Shown: in pieces, positions 45,221 to 60,355 of the stretch
Position numbering within the stretch: position 1 is the first letter of the stretch
Layout: every line of letters begins with the position of its first letter
Assembly: GCA_963971425.1 (NCBI GenBank)
Contig: OZ020525.1
Location: 6,989,560 to 7,053,559, forward strand
DNA length: 64,000 nt
From: Bryoerythrophyllum caledonicum
Taxonomy: Eukaryota > Streptophyta > Bryopsida > Pottiales > Pottiaceae
Direction: 5' to 3'
Made by a program: the position numbers and the translations under genes
Notes under the pieces: model-generated
What the model saw: only the letters and a program-made list of their open reading frames with translations
Told to the model about the DNA's origin: nothing
The model's database searches: none

Positions 45221-45711
45221 ATGACGCAGTGGCTGCGCGTGGGGCATGGGTTGAGGGGATGCGAGCAGCTGGATTTTTCTCCGGGGTTCGCCCTGGGTCC
45301 GGCGCGGGTGCAGCAGAGATTTCCTGCGCCACAGGCGTTTTTCGGAATTGGGGGAGGCAAGGCGCCGTCGTCGGGGAAGGGAGGGGGAGGGAAGGGGTGC
45401 GGCAAGTGCAAGGGCAAGGGCGGCGTGGAGTGCCAGGGCTGTAAGGGATCCGGGAAGAACAAGAAGAACGGCAACATGTTCGAAAGGTGCAGGAATCGCT
45501 TCTCTTTCTGGGCGCCCATCTTTGTGTTTCAGGTGGAAGTGCTACGATTTCCAGGGGTTTTAGCTGCGCAACCCTTTTGATTTGCGGCGTTCATCATGTT
45601 TTTTGTTCGCGTTGCAGGTGGAAGTGCTACGATTGCCAAGGTTTCGGGCTCGTCAAGTGCCCGAGCTGTGGAGCCCGCGGCCTCACACCTGAGCAACGAG
45701 GAGAGCGCTGA
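45221..45711 (+). CDS. small DnaJ-type zinc-finger protein (BSD2-like), probably plastid
   Basis: CDS is join(45221..45486,45618..45711), 119 residues. It has four CxxC motifs: CGKCKGKG, CQGCKGSG, CYDCQGFG, CPSCGARG. This is the DnaJ cysteine-rich domain without a J domain, as in BSD2 and related plastid chaperones; BSD2 itself assists Rubisco large-subunit assembly. The first 45 or so residues, rich in Gly, Pro, Arg and Phe, could be a transit peptide. The donor is cgaaagGTGCAG at 45487 and the acceptor gttgcAG at 45616-45617. The intron contains an extra copy of the exon 2 start (about 45525-45570) that would end at a stop. Which BSD2 relative this is cannot be settled by eye. Confidence 0.82.
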
Positions 45712-47230
45712 AACTCTCGCAACGCGCTCGGTGTGGAACGTTTCGCTCTTACACCCTGAACTTCTCTTAGCGGACAGGATTCGTGAGATTGCTCTTTTCT
45801 TTGCTGCGAGTGTGGCGATGTACATTAATTTTCTTCTGTAAATGAAGCAGGTTTTCGTCCATTTGACTGAGCATCTCATATCTTTTTGCAGAATGCAACG
45901 TGTGATGTTTTCCTTGAGGAAACATATCGTTCAGTAGTTGTCTTGTGCAATTTCGTCTCTGCATACACACTAGTTAGCCGGTTCACAGCAACCTTAATTA
46001 AAGTGTTTGCAAGCATGAGTTGGAGCTCACCTGCGATGCCTCCGAATGAAGTTCGGTGCCTACACTTCGTGCATATCTGCAGGTACTTCCTCACCGATGA
46101 AGTCCTTCGGATAGATGCGTCTCATCTTGGTTGCTAGAGTTTGCACACGCCTTCCTTCTCAGCTTCTGGTGTACATTTGCAACTCTGCCCTCCTACTCTG
46201 CTGCAAATTCAGAAGCTGTAATTCATGTGGTTAAGTATCCCTTGAATGTTGTCAACAACAACTGCGATCAATATACAAAAGTTTTGCAGTCTACAAACAG
46301 AAGATGATATCCAAGACAACGATAATTCCTAAGATGATATCTGCTCTGCTCTGTTGTGTGCATTCCGTTCTTCATCAGCAGCGTGGTGATTACTATCTCA
46401 AACCTCCCACAGGTTTCCTCTCACAATCCTCCCCATTCTCAAATTTATCATATGGACAAGTTAGATGCATATGGTTTTGCAATGGCTTGTTACAATGTGA
46501 GGTTTTGCAATGATAGGTAATATACCTTTGTGGATACAGTGGGCTCTTTTGATACAACAGCAAATTCATTATAACAGGCGGCATGGGTCTAGAACAAAAT
46601 ATTTGCTCTCTACAACAGCCACTTGGTATTACAATAACATCCATCAAAGCAAATTGTCACCCCGCATGACATCCATTCTGAATAAAGCCTGTGAGAACGA
46701 AATGCATGTCAGAAGTAGATGGGTGATGTCATCCTTTACTAAAACTATTCGTCCAACATTCCCATCTAATAGCCTTCACCCACCCTTTCCATTTTAAGAG
46801 CTGCTCAATGTAGCAACTCTGTGTATAGCATGCAAAACCAATAGGGTTGTTGTAAAGGCAGTTGACTCTATACCAAACGTTGATGAAGATAAACCTCATT
46901 TGCCTTGCTACGTTGATCACAAACTTCAAAGAACAGTAGAGAGACGTTGGCACCAAGATCCTCTTGCGAGACTTACTTGTACTTGAGTTGTAGGACATTG
47001 CATTGAGAGTGGAATCAGATATAAATACTAGAAATCTCTATCCCCATTAAAATTGAAGACTCGTGTACAATCAGTGCCCTTTACAATTATAGCATGTGTT
47101 AGAACAACCCAGACGTTGTAAAAGGGGCTATCTAATGCAAGTGTTTTTTTTGTAGTAAAATATTACCTAATGGCTAAATTTTTTTACCTCAGCCACATTT
47201 AAGGCGAAAGTACCGTGTATTATCCTAAAA
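45712..47230. other. 3' flank and intergenic, nothing recognised
   Basis: Begins with the likely 3' UTR of the zinc-finger gene. No other gene seen. Confidence 0.5.
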
Positions 47231-47528
47231 CTAGTACATCCCCGTTGTCATCAACTGGCCGGGGCAATCCCAAGTTAAATAAATGTGTGTAAATGCAAAA
47301 ATCAAATTTACCCATTACATAAGATTATGTACTATATATACCTATTGTTCACTTTAAATATCCATTATTTATTTCATATGCGTGTCATTGTCTTTAGATA
47401 ACTATCATTTATTTTATGTACCCGAGGTAGTATATTGTGTAGTTTCAATATGTTGGAAATCACGGTTTTATTTTTCTATTTTTGATACATAATACAATTT
47501 TAAAACTCAATAAGCCAGATTTGAATAA

Positions 47529-47600
47529 AAGGGCACTATAAAGGATTCCTCCAAAGGGCACTATAAAGGATTCCTCCAAAGGGCACATATGGAGGATTCT
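47529..47600. repeat. 25-bp tandem repeat
   Basis: aagggcactataaaggattc plus ctcca, twice in full and once in part (starts near 47529, 47554, 47579). Confidence 0.75.
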
Positions 47601-47942
47601 TTCAAACTTCACATTCAATTCAAATGGCACATTTGATTCAAATGGCAAATCCAAAGGTCACGTGATCGGTAGCGGCGGACACACATATTGATGCCTTTTA
47701 TATAGGTACTAGGGTTGGTACTCGTTGTCCCGACGGGGAGAGCGGAGGTTGGTGTGTTAAATTTACGTTTGTATGTTTTGTATTTTAAAACCTATAAACT
47801 CAAATCGACTCTAAATGGAAAAGTACTTATATTTTTGGAGTGCATGTAAACGTTACCCTAGTTTAAATCCACTCCAAAAATAAAGTACTTTTGCTTTACA
47901 TTTGCATTTTGATCGACCCTTTGTGCACATAAGTATCACTTG

Positions 47943-48140
47943 CCTAATATAGGAGGAGAAAATCCTTCACATCAAGAGGTCAAAATCAAGAGCCATTAGG
48001 TTACTACCTAAAATAGGAGGAAAAAACCCTTCACATCAAGAGGTCAAAATCAAGAGTCATTAGCTTACTACCTAATATCAAGAGTCAAGAAGAGTGCATC
48101 ACCGTGCCTCACCCTTCACATCAAGAGGTCAAAATCAAGA
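47943..48140. repeat. 64-bp tandem repeat
   Basis: The unit cctaatataggagg, ccttcacatcaagaggtcaa, aatcaagagccatta occurs at 47943 and 48007, with a partial third copy to about 48140. Lies inside the Helitron-like element. Confidence 0.75.
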
Positions 48141-48201
48141 AAGAGAGGTCACGTGACCAGGAGCGGCGGATAGACAAACTGACGCCTTTTATATAGGTAG
48201 A

Positions 48202-49129
48202 AATCCCCATCTATTCATCATCATTTCCCTTCATGTCTATGCAATGCAGGGTCCTTTCGGCCTCTATTGCGTCTCCAACGGTTGGACCTATCTCCAACGG
48301 TTGGTCGTGACACCTTTTGCTTGCGTCTCCAACGGTCGATCTTAATCTTCACCTTTGGTCTCATGTTGCGTCTCCAACGGTTGAGATGTTTGTACAGTGA
48401 CTCGTACCATCTACTTGATTTGAGCCAATCACACTTGGTCCCAGTGTTTTTTTTTGTGGCGAAATGGAGCCTAAAGGCAAAATAATTTTAGGGACTATAA
48501 CTTTCTGGCTAAAAAGGAACTATTGCTCGTAGGATTTGATGCCTCTTGTTCTCCACTGCAGACCGTCGATTCGCCATCATTAGATGGAATGAAGTAGGCC
48601 TTTTGCTAGGTCATATGATATATCTTGTTCAATCCCCACCCTACATGTCTTTGCCGCCTACTGGCACATTCCAACCGTCCGATTCTTGAAGAATTTGTCA
48701 GCAATAACGTCTCTCTTCATTTCCATTTCCCTCCTTCATTACAAAAAATGCCAGAACTTCCCTCCACCTCCTTGCGAGATTCGCCTGATCTATTTTGTAC
48801 TTTCTTGAAATTATTTTTACTGTCGCCACTTCGTTTGTTACAATCAAGAGCAATTTAATATTGTCACCACTACCAAAAATCATGTGGGCACTTTGGGTTC
48901 CTGTAAGGATTCTTGATTGTACTAGGGTTAGGCTGGAGGCATCAACAATTTTGAACTTGCATCCAATATGGCATATGCATGATGAGAACTTTGCTACAAT
49001 CCAAATTTGGGACTTTAGCTTTGAGGTTTACGTCCCCTTTGATTTTTATGTAGTTGAATTGCTGTATGTTGTGTGCTCGTCCTTCTGTCAAAGTAATTGC
49101 GCGTTGTTTAGGGTTGCATGGTGCTAGTA
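48202..49129. other. intergenic, with short gtctccaacggttg repeats
   Basis: gcgtctccaacggtt and close variants recur at about 48269, 48290, 48324 and 48368. No gene seen. May include the 5' part of the hAT element. Confidence 0.5.
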
Positions 49130-52100
49130 TATCTATATTGGCATTTGCTATGCAAGATGGTTGGAGGTCCGACGTCTCTACACCGATTCTATGCGAGGAT
49201 TCCACATTGGGGTTCATCAAGTGGTTCGGGGCGTCTTCATGGCTGGGACAACTCCTACGACAATCCAATTTCTGTGTCATCGGTGCAGCCAAACAATCGT
49301 CAAACGAGCAGCCAAAGTGGAGGCCATTCGGTGTGCAACATCCCTCGAAAGTGCACAGACGACCAGCTGAAGAAGAAGCGGAGGCGCTCGAATCCTGCAG
49401 TGATTTTGGTAAACCGAGAAGACCCTTCGGCTATTGCTTGTGACATCGCTGGATGTGAAGACGTGGTGGAAGTGGTGGCCCTTTCTTTGTCAGATGCATC
49501 AGTTCTGAGCATTCCCAGCCATGAGAATGGAATGGGAAAGCTCCCAAAGTGCTTCAATTTTGAAGACTTTAACGATGAGGAAGACGAGGACTATGATGAG
49601 GAGGAGCCTGCCTATAAGAAGACCAAGAAATCGTATGAAGCAAGCTGTAAGTTTCAAGAGACTTGGGCTGTAAAACTTCCGTGAGTGGAGTTACACCGTG
49701 GAGGTGATGGAATATACGAATCGGTGAAGTGCCTTATTAGCACAACCATTGAAGGCAGAGAGAAGATATTGGGACCAAAGTGGGACACCTTGACGAAACA
49801 TGGAGGTAAGAGGAAAGCAACGCGAGATATGTCTAATGACATAAAAAAAAATTAGTGGTATGATGCAGGTAATTGCAGGCACTTCAGAAATGAACGTATA
49901 TTTTCTGCTAGAAGCCGCACCACTGTTCTTGATTAGGTTACTGCAATGAAAGGTGAACGTGCTAGAAATCCAATTTGCTACAATACTACATTTGCTCGGA
50001 GAAGGGCGGCCCATGCTAGAATACGAGGCATTGCATCCCTTGCTTAGTTTCCTTGGAGTCCCGAAACTGCCAAAGTGCCATTGGTCTGACAGCTCAGGCT
50101 GGGAGTTGGCGGAGTGTTTGTTCGCTCAAGTGTAGCGTAAAACTAAACAAGTCATGCAAGACGCTCGCTTCTTCTCTGTGACTTGTGATGAGGTGTCCAC
50201 AATAGATAACGAGAGTTGGATCTCAATTCATAGATATGTGTGCAACGATTGGCAAAGAAAACCTATGCTGCTGTCTCTGGAACGAGTTGTGGACGGTGCA
50301 GGCTCCGAAAGCAGGACTAAAGTCATTGTGAATGCAATAAAAAGTCATGGAGGTATTGAAGGCCAAGATCTCAGTACGCGACTAGCATCCTTTGGCGCAG
50401 GTAAGTGCATCATTTTCCGGTAATTGTGGTTCACTCACCATTTCCGAGAAATCTAGCTTCTATACTTGAACGTCAAGAAGTACTGACGCTATGTGTTTTA
50501 TCGTGTACAGACGGAGTGAACACTTTCTAGGGTAAGAGGACTGGGGTCGTTCAACAACTGAAAGAAAATTGGGCTCCTCGGGTTATAGGCATACACTACA
50601 TGATAGGGTCATGCCTTTCACAATATTAGTGTTCAGTTAGTCTCCTTTCTTATTGAGGCACCTCTTATCATGACAACTGGTTTCCTTTGTGTGTTTCTTA
50701 GGCTTACCGCACAAATTTGGCTGTCGAAGTTCTCAATGGTCTTCCCATCGTATCACGTATTGAGGACATGCTCCAATCCTTGTATGTAATCTTTGCACAT
50801 TCTCCCAAATGCCACCTGGAGTTTCAAAAGCTAGCAGAGGTGATGCAATCCAAAGGTCTTAAGATTTTGAAGAATATCAAAACTCAGTGGATTAGCATGC
50901 TCTCACCAACTGTGAGAATCATGAATGAGTACAAAGTACTCTTTGTGAAGATGCAATTGGACTCTAGCCCCCCTGAAATGGACTCAAATGGAAAGACAGT
51001 GAAGAAGGATAAGCGGCTTATGAAGCTCACAAGAAAGAACTTAGAATTTTTGTGCGATTTTAACACTCTCCTTGGGCATGCGGGCCTGCTTCCCATGTTG
51101 CGCTCTATTCACTCCCTGATCAAATTCTCCCAAAGTAGGGAGGTTTTCATTTGCGACTACGTCGCCGCCATACAAATCTGCATAGCGGAATTCCAGGCAT
51201 TCTATCTCGATGAAGCCTCTGCCTTTCAGCAAGATTGCTTCTGGGACTTAAGAGCCTTATATGATGTGAGGCATGATGCCATCCCTATGTCATGGGTGGC
51301 TAGCGCCCTAGACCTGAATGAATCACGTCTAGAACATCTCCATTTCACTCCTACTAGACATCGCATTCCCACAATGTACATTGATTCACAAGTTGGGACA
51401 TCAATGCCAATTACTCGGGAGCTAAACGCCACCATCCATGAAGGCGTCAAGACGATGTGCAGAGGTAATGTATTATTTTATTTGTATGTTTTCATTTTAC
51501 TGAATGATTGAGGTGCAGATAATTTGCAATTCCCCATGATACAATTGCAGCAGAGGTGCTGATTCGTCAATTATTGCAACTGTTCCCAGCTTTGAGCCTA
51601 ATGGATGCGTTCGGCATAGTATATCCTCAATACTGGATGGTACCTGAGGCGGAGGCGAACTTCACACGACACCTGCAGATCATCAAGGAACATTATGGAT
51701 ACACCAAAGAGTTTCCGAAATCAAAGTAGAAGAGGGGCAAGTTGCAACTGGAGGGAGAAGGTGACGCTCAACTTACTCGATCACTGGAGCCTATCTTGTC
51801 TATTGGTAAGTTGAAGGAGCAAGCCAACATGTTCGTCATCACCATGAAGTCAAACTACCAAGGCGCCATGAGAGGGGATCTCCCTTTGAATCCATTAACT
51901 CGTTTATGGAGGCGGCTAGATGCATCGGGACTTCTGCGCCACAAGCTCTCCGAATATCTGAAAGTTGCTGAACTCACGGTGGTTGCGGTCCTTGGGAGCG
52001 TTGAGGACGAACGAACTTTCTCTACTTTATCGTTCATGAAGAGCAAGCTTCGAAACCGGTTGACCAACCATCTACCCCTGGTTGTCTCCATGCATGCACA

Positions 52101-52179
52101 AGACTTCCATACCATCATAGACTTCCTGTATGGTGCGGCCTACGACGATTGGCGCAAGAGTCTCAGGAAGGATGATTAA
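49130..52179 (+). mobile_element. hAT transposase gene, degenerate
   Basis: DNA transposon of the hAT superfamily. Parts in order: an N-terminal low-complexity region with LHRFYARIP, a Lys/Arg run (KKKRRR) and an acidic segment (DEEDEDYDEEE) before 49684; a KWDTLTKHGGKRKA segment near 49770; a catalytic-core segment with FFSVTCDEVSTIDNESW (50154-50423) and IVSRIEDMLQSLYVIFAHS onward (50717-51463); and the C-terminal dimerisation domain (YLKVAELTVVAVLGSVEDER, 51950-52110). A retained GT-AG intron (about 51464-51550) separates ...TMCR from AEVLIRQLL. In-frame stops (49682-49684, 51727-51729) and other frame changes show it is dead. Terminal repeats and target duplications were not found. The element at 18250-21930 is a relative. 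Confidence 0.85.
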
Positions 52180-53184
52180 GATGTGAAGAGTATGTCTTCG
52201 AAGTCACACACGAAACCCTATAAAGACAACTGAGCATTTCGTCACGAAACGTCATATGTAGCTACGTTTTACCTTTCGGTTGTTTCCACTGTACTCTTGT
52301 AGACTTGCTAGAATGTATGTGTATCTTTACAGCTCTGTCGTCCTTGCTTTAGTCGTTTAGTGAACTCTGAGTGGTTGAGTCAGTGTGTGAATTGCTGCAA
52401 TTTGGACTTACTCTTTGTGCTTGTTGCCAGTTGGTTCGCTGTAGGTTTATCCTTATTCGCCTACTCAACGATTGTTTCCTTAAGATGGTAGCCAACACAT
52501 CACAAACATTGAAAAAAAAAAGTTGTATTGCCTGATGGTGGCAAATTTCCATTAGAGAAAGGTGCCACAATTCGATAAAAGAAAACAAGTTTCACTAGTT
52601 TCTCTCCACGAATAAGGGAATATTGCCAGACTGTCCATCCTCCACTGTCACTTGGTGCCACCTTGGCACCATTCCAGAAAACGTAGAAAATACACTCTTT
52701 GGTCCCTTCACATAGTAGTAGTAAGAACTCCGACCAACAAAGGCCGGCATGAATAAAGTGTTTGTTCGTTCCTAGCACTATTTTGATGTCTAGAAGACAA
52801 AGAAAAATCCCTTCACATATAGTACACTAGTCTGTCTTCCCTCCATGTTTTTAGTGCCCAAATTTTTTTTTGGGTTCAATGTTTCTATCTTGTTTTGGTG
52901 GAAAGTAGTAAATAATTCAAGCAAACGGATGACCTTCTAGGACCACTCTGCAAGTTGCCAATATTGCAACTTGTGTGTGCCAAAAAAAAAAAAAAAAAAA
53001 CATCTTCCAAGGCCGCAAAAAAATTGTTACTTTACAAGCATGGTCTCACTAAAAGAAATTTAAAAAAAAAAAATGGTGTCGCCAATTTTTAGACTCCAGA
53101 AAATTTGTGTTGCCACGCAGCACTCGGTAAAAACAAAAGTAAAAATAAAATTGTATGTTGCGTCAAGAACACCCCACCATCCAT
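52180..53184. other. hAT 3' flank and intergenic
   Basis: No gene seen. Two A-rich runs (52981-53000, 53059-53072). Probably contains the hAT right end, which I could not place. Confidence 0.45.
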
Positions 53185-53512
53185 CCCGCCAACTCCGCTC
53201 ACCACTCATACCCTGCCAATATCCGCACAACCCAGTCCCCGCCACGTCAGCAATCCCAGCTGTAAACCTCCTCGCCAATCCCCTACTTCATATACCCCTA
53301 TCAATACCCGCCCCACCCAGCTAACGAAGGATCCCCATGCACTCGTTCCCGCCAACTCAGCCTCGACCGGTGACCCCCTCCCCCGATACCCTGTGTATAC
53401 CCGCTTCACCCTCCGTTCGCGCCATCCCACTCCCGCCAAAGCGTCCGCATCCAGTTGGCCCGCGGTTCAAACCCGTTTCCCGCCGCGCTCCCGCCAAACG
53501 CTCCCCCGCCAA
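53185..53512 (+). promoter_or_regulatory. cluster of five CCCGCCAA words (E2F-site-like)
   Basis: CCCGCCAA at 53185, 53348, 53432, 53490 and 53505, all in one orientation. The reverse, TTGGCGGG, fits the E2F-DP consensus. They lie about 0.8-1.1 kb upstream of the F-box ATG. The surrounding C-rich DNA has further imperfect forms (ctgccaat, ctcgccaat), so a decayed repeat is also possible. Confidence 0.35.
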
Positions 53513-53769
53513 CTCCACCACCACCTCGCCTCATTCACAAGACCATGGCCATCTCCTCCACCTCCACCTCATTTACAACACCATCGCCGTTTCTTCGCCT
53601 CCTCTTCTTCCTCGCCTCCCTCTCCTCTCTCCAATGAGCCCTCTCATCCGTCCTCCCGGTCGGTAACGCGCTCAAACCGAACTAGTCGTTGGGAAACTGG
53701 AAGAAACTCTCGTGGTGCGTGCGTGGTGGAGAGGTTGTGGGAGATGTCGGCCTGAGTTTGCGACCACTG

Positions 53770-54145
53770 GTGGGAGGAGATGGTGTTGTTTATTTGAAGA
53801 GAGGACGCCGTTTGGTCAGTGGGTGATTCACTTTCGTGTTGGTGGTGGGAGAGAGTGGGAGGACGCGAGTTTTGGGTGGTGGAAGGAGGTGCCCTGGTTT
53901 TTGTGACGGAGGAGTAGTGTTTGCGTGGAGGCGATCACGGAGTGGTTCTCTCGCGTGTGGAGGGGTTTTGTGGGAGGAGATGGTGTTGTTTTTGGGAAGA
54001 GAGAATGCCGTTTTGGTGACGTTTGATCAGTGAGCGATTCACTTTCGTGTTGGAGGTGGGAGAGGGTGGGAGGACGTGGGTTTTGGGTGGTAGAAAGAGG
54101 TGCCCTGGTTTTTGCGTGGAGACGATCACGGAGTGGTTTCGTTAT
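53770..54145. repeat. about 200-bp tandem duplication upstream of the F-box gene
   Basis: gtgggaggagatggtgttgt starts at 53770 and again at 53969. Both copies continue with cactttcgtgttgg, gtgggagga, gtgccctggtttttg and cgatcacggagtggtt. The copies differ at scattered bases and by small gaps. Open frames across it (e.g. 53712-53906, 54023-54295) follow the duplication and are probably not real. Confidence 0.85.
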
Positions 54146-54310
54146 TTCAGGAGGTGGGTGGATTTGGAGGGCGTGCCTTGTTGGCGGCGGTTTTTGAGAG
54201 AGGAGAGTGTTTTATCAGTGGATTTTATTGGGGTTGGCGGATTGAGGAGCTGTTTGTGTGAGTTTGAGACGGAATTGTTTCAGTTGGGTTGGTGAAGGAG
54301 TTTTGTTACA

Positions 54311-55694
54311 ATGGGAGGAGGACGAGCGGGCGTGACGACATGCGAGAGCATTCCGGACGCAGTGTTCGCGAAGATTTTCGCGCTGCTGCCGTCCGCGCAC
54401 ATCGCGAGCTCGTGCGCGTTGGTGTGCAAGGCGTGGCGCGACAACGCGCAGGACGCGACGCTGTGGAGCGAGCTCTGCGAGAGCTCAGGGCTGCGCGCAA
54501 TCGACGCAATGCGGTGCCTGGGCGGGTGGCGGGGCCTGTTCGGGTCGGTGTACGGGGTGAATTTGGTGTCGAGCCCGCACTTCGAGCGCGTGCACTTCCA
54601 CGAGGCGGAGCGCCTGAAGCAGCAACCGCTGCGGCCCTGGGAGCCCAAGCACCGCCTCATCATCGACCGCATCTGCAGCGATGACGAGCGCGACGACGAC
54701 GCGCATTCGTTCGGGTACTGGGCGACCGAGGGCGGCTCCGTGTTCCAGCGTGGCGGCGGAGACGGCGTGCTGCGCGAGCACCCCGGCGCAGTCGATTGCT
54801 CCCCTTGCCCCGCCGCGCCGCACCTCCCCGTCCTCGCCACTTCCTGGGACTGGGGCAAGGTGCAGCAGTACATCGGCCTGCAAACCTTCTCCAACAAGTT
54901 CCTGGATTGCAGCCCGCCATTGATGTTCTCCATCTGGTACGCGGGCAAGAAAGGCGCGCCCGGCCTCTTCAAAGCACAGGTCGTCCTTCGCGACGAACTC
55001 AAAAATATCATATTCTTCTGGTAAGAGCACCGTTGCATCCCCATCTAATATTATCCCACACGTTCTCTCTTCAAATCCTCCTGTGTCTCTTCAATAATTC
55101 CTCCACATCCCGCGTCTCCGACATTCCCTTCTCACATGCAATCATTCCCACCCTTTAACTCCGCACGTTGCCCATGTTGCAGGGAATCTGGTGAGCTAGA
55201 GACGACTGAAAACGTCTGGAAACAGGAGAAACATCTCATCCAGAATTACCCACCGGTACGCCTTTTATCTAGAATTTATAATATGATATCTTAGTTTCTC
55301 ACATGTGCTATCATGGACTAGTATAGCTTTCAACCTTGGCGCCAACATGACGAATATTATCGAGGTTAGCAGTGGTCAGACGAAGGATTCTCTCGTAATG
55401 AATGCACCGATGTGGTACTGGTGTCATATCATATGCATGTGTGTGCAGGGGATGCGGTCGATTGTGGTGAAAGCTGCAGGCATGAGCATTGATCACACCA
55501 GCGGCTTCCATGGAGCCAAGTTCACTGCCGTGAAGCTGCAGTTCGTGCCTGTGAACGAGGTAAGTACCTAACTCGAATCCAATGCTTTTGACTCGTTCCT
55601 GGAACATTATTTTAAACACTTCAATCTCTGACTCGTGCAGGTGCCGTTGCATACTGAGCAGCCAATTTTGGGCAAGAAATTTTCGCAGTTTTGA
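54311..55694 (+). CDS. F-box protein of the PP2-A12/A13 type
   Basis: Substrate receptor of an SCF ubiquitin ligase, with a phloem-protein-2-like lectin fold after the F-box. CDS is join(54311..55020,55183..55255,55449..55559,55641..55694), 315 residues. The F-box lies at about residues 12-55 (ESIPDAVFAKIFALLP, ALVCKAWRDNAQDATLW). The PP2-like part includes YWATEGGSVF, ATSWDWGKVQQYI and FSIWYAGKKGAPGLFKAQVVL, then joins WESGELETTENVWKQEKHL across intron 1. It ends KLQFVPVNEVPLHTEQPILG. All three introns are GT-AG and keep the frame. Exon 1 is very GC-rich. The Arabidopsis relatives (about 290 residues) have the same layout. Its target is not known from sequence. Confidence 0.92.
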
Positions 55695-57091
55695 AGCTCT
55701 GAACTTCTTTTCCCCCAAGTTTTGAACATCTTCCCTTCTTCGAACCCACGTTGAAGAAAGTGGAGAGGCAGCTGCTGCTATATTTGTACTTTTACCTTAC
55801 TTCCGAACTGCAATGTAAAAACAATATTTTTTTGGTGTCCGCACTCTGGACTTAACAAATTATTTTGAACACGGCCTACCTCATGTCATTACACACTTGT
55901 TGATTCTCTCTTGGTATTTGACTTTGTAAGATTAGGTACTAAAATTAGAATTCTATTTCCTATGAGAGGTATTCAATGCAAATCTTGAGATTGTGGGGAA
56001 AAGTCCCTGGTCAGTAAAGGGTTGAGGAGATGATTGAGGCCTCCTACATTATGTGCCGTAAGGTGCATTAATGAGGTGCACTGTAGTGCCTCTGGGCTTC
56101 ACCTGAAAGATAGAACGTTATCTTTTTTCCAACCACCCTCATTTTCGATTCTGTTCGAGGTTTGAATCGTTTGTTCCAACTTACTTTGGAAAGTCTTGAG
56201 CGAGGTAAAAGTTGAAAGAATGACTGGCTCCTGGAGAACTATGCCTAGTCAAAACATCCATATTATATAAGGCCTTCGAATGTATTGCAGGCAGTGTAGA
56301 AATGAAGAAAATGATGGCATCCACATTAACCCCTAAAGTTCCTTGACAATTTCCCTCAAAAACTATAAGTGGTACTAACTTTCAATCCACAAATCCAAAG
56401 AATAAAATAAAAATATGTCCACGAAGCTCTTATCAATGGCAATCTAGAATAAAAATTTGAGAGAAAATTGATTTCAGAGAATTTTAGGAACCTGCCCAAA
56501 AATAAAAAAATCCCCCCGAAGGAGACTCTGGTCCTTTAGGGGTTAAAGTACATGTCCCTCATTCATAGCGTGTGTGCAACTGTTCATAACTCACGTCAAG
56601 TCTGATTTCTAATTGAGAATTGTTCGTAACCACCAAACATGTGCTGAACGGTCAGACACAGTTCCGCAGCTTTTTATCACGAGTACAATTCAAAGTGAAG
56701 AAGCGCGCCGTAGAAAACTTGCGCGACGCGACCTAAAATTACATCTGTGCAGAATGAACCACTCCTCTTTACAAGTGCCTCTTTCTCCTCGAACTCGCAC
56801 ACGTAAAATTTATGTTGATGTGCATGTCTTTTAGAAACATAAGACTCCATTGTATTGTTATATTCTGAATAGATTCCGTATTGCAATTGGTGGCTCCTCC
56901 AGGTCTTACGATGAAAACCCGGCGTGAGATCACTACACAGTACAGAGCATGCAGTTTCCACAAACTGCAACACATGATGCCATAAAGGCTGGTGGAGATC
57001 AGGTACATTTCCTCCCCACCGTACAGGTAAAAGCCTCAAAATAATGGGCTTCCAGGCCCGTCCTCTCATCGTGAATTCACTAGCCACACCT
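55695..57091. other. convergent 3' flanks, nothing recognised
   Basis: Between the stop codons of the F-box gene (plus) and the reductoisomerase (minus). Holds both 3' UTRs. No further gene or repeat seen. Confidence 0.55.

Positions 57092-60355
<3,264 letters not shown>

Larger units (their letters stand above)
47231..48201 (-). mobile_element. Helitron-like non-autonomous element (tentative)
   Basis: Read on the minus strand it starts TCTACCTATATAAAAGGC (from 48201). This resembles plant Helitron 5' ends. It ends with a possible hairpin (CCCCG...CGGGG) followed by GTACTAG and then host T (at 47231), as Helitrons end in CTRR before T. A second copy of the 5'-end motif lies near 47660-47700. 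The same 3' end recurs at 63974-64000. No Rep/helicase gene. The base before the 5' TC is T rather than the expected A. Confidence 0.42.

Noticed and set aside
48430-53110. Terminal inverted repeats for the hAT element
   Set aside because: Candidate ends near 48455 (cagtgttttttttt) and 53095 share little beyond T-rich runs; no 8-bp duplication found.
53105-53755. 216-codon open frame upstream of the F-box gene
   Set aside because: Pro/Ser/Thr-rich translation of C-rich, stop-poor DNA; no domain, and overlapping frames are equally open.
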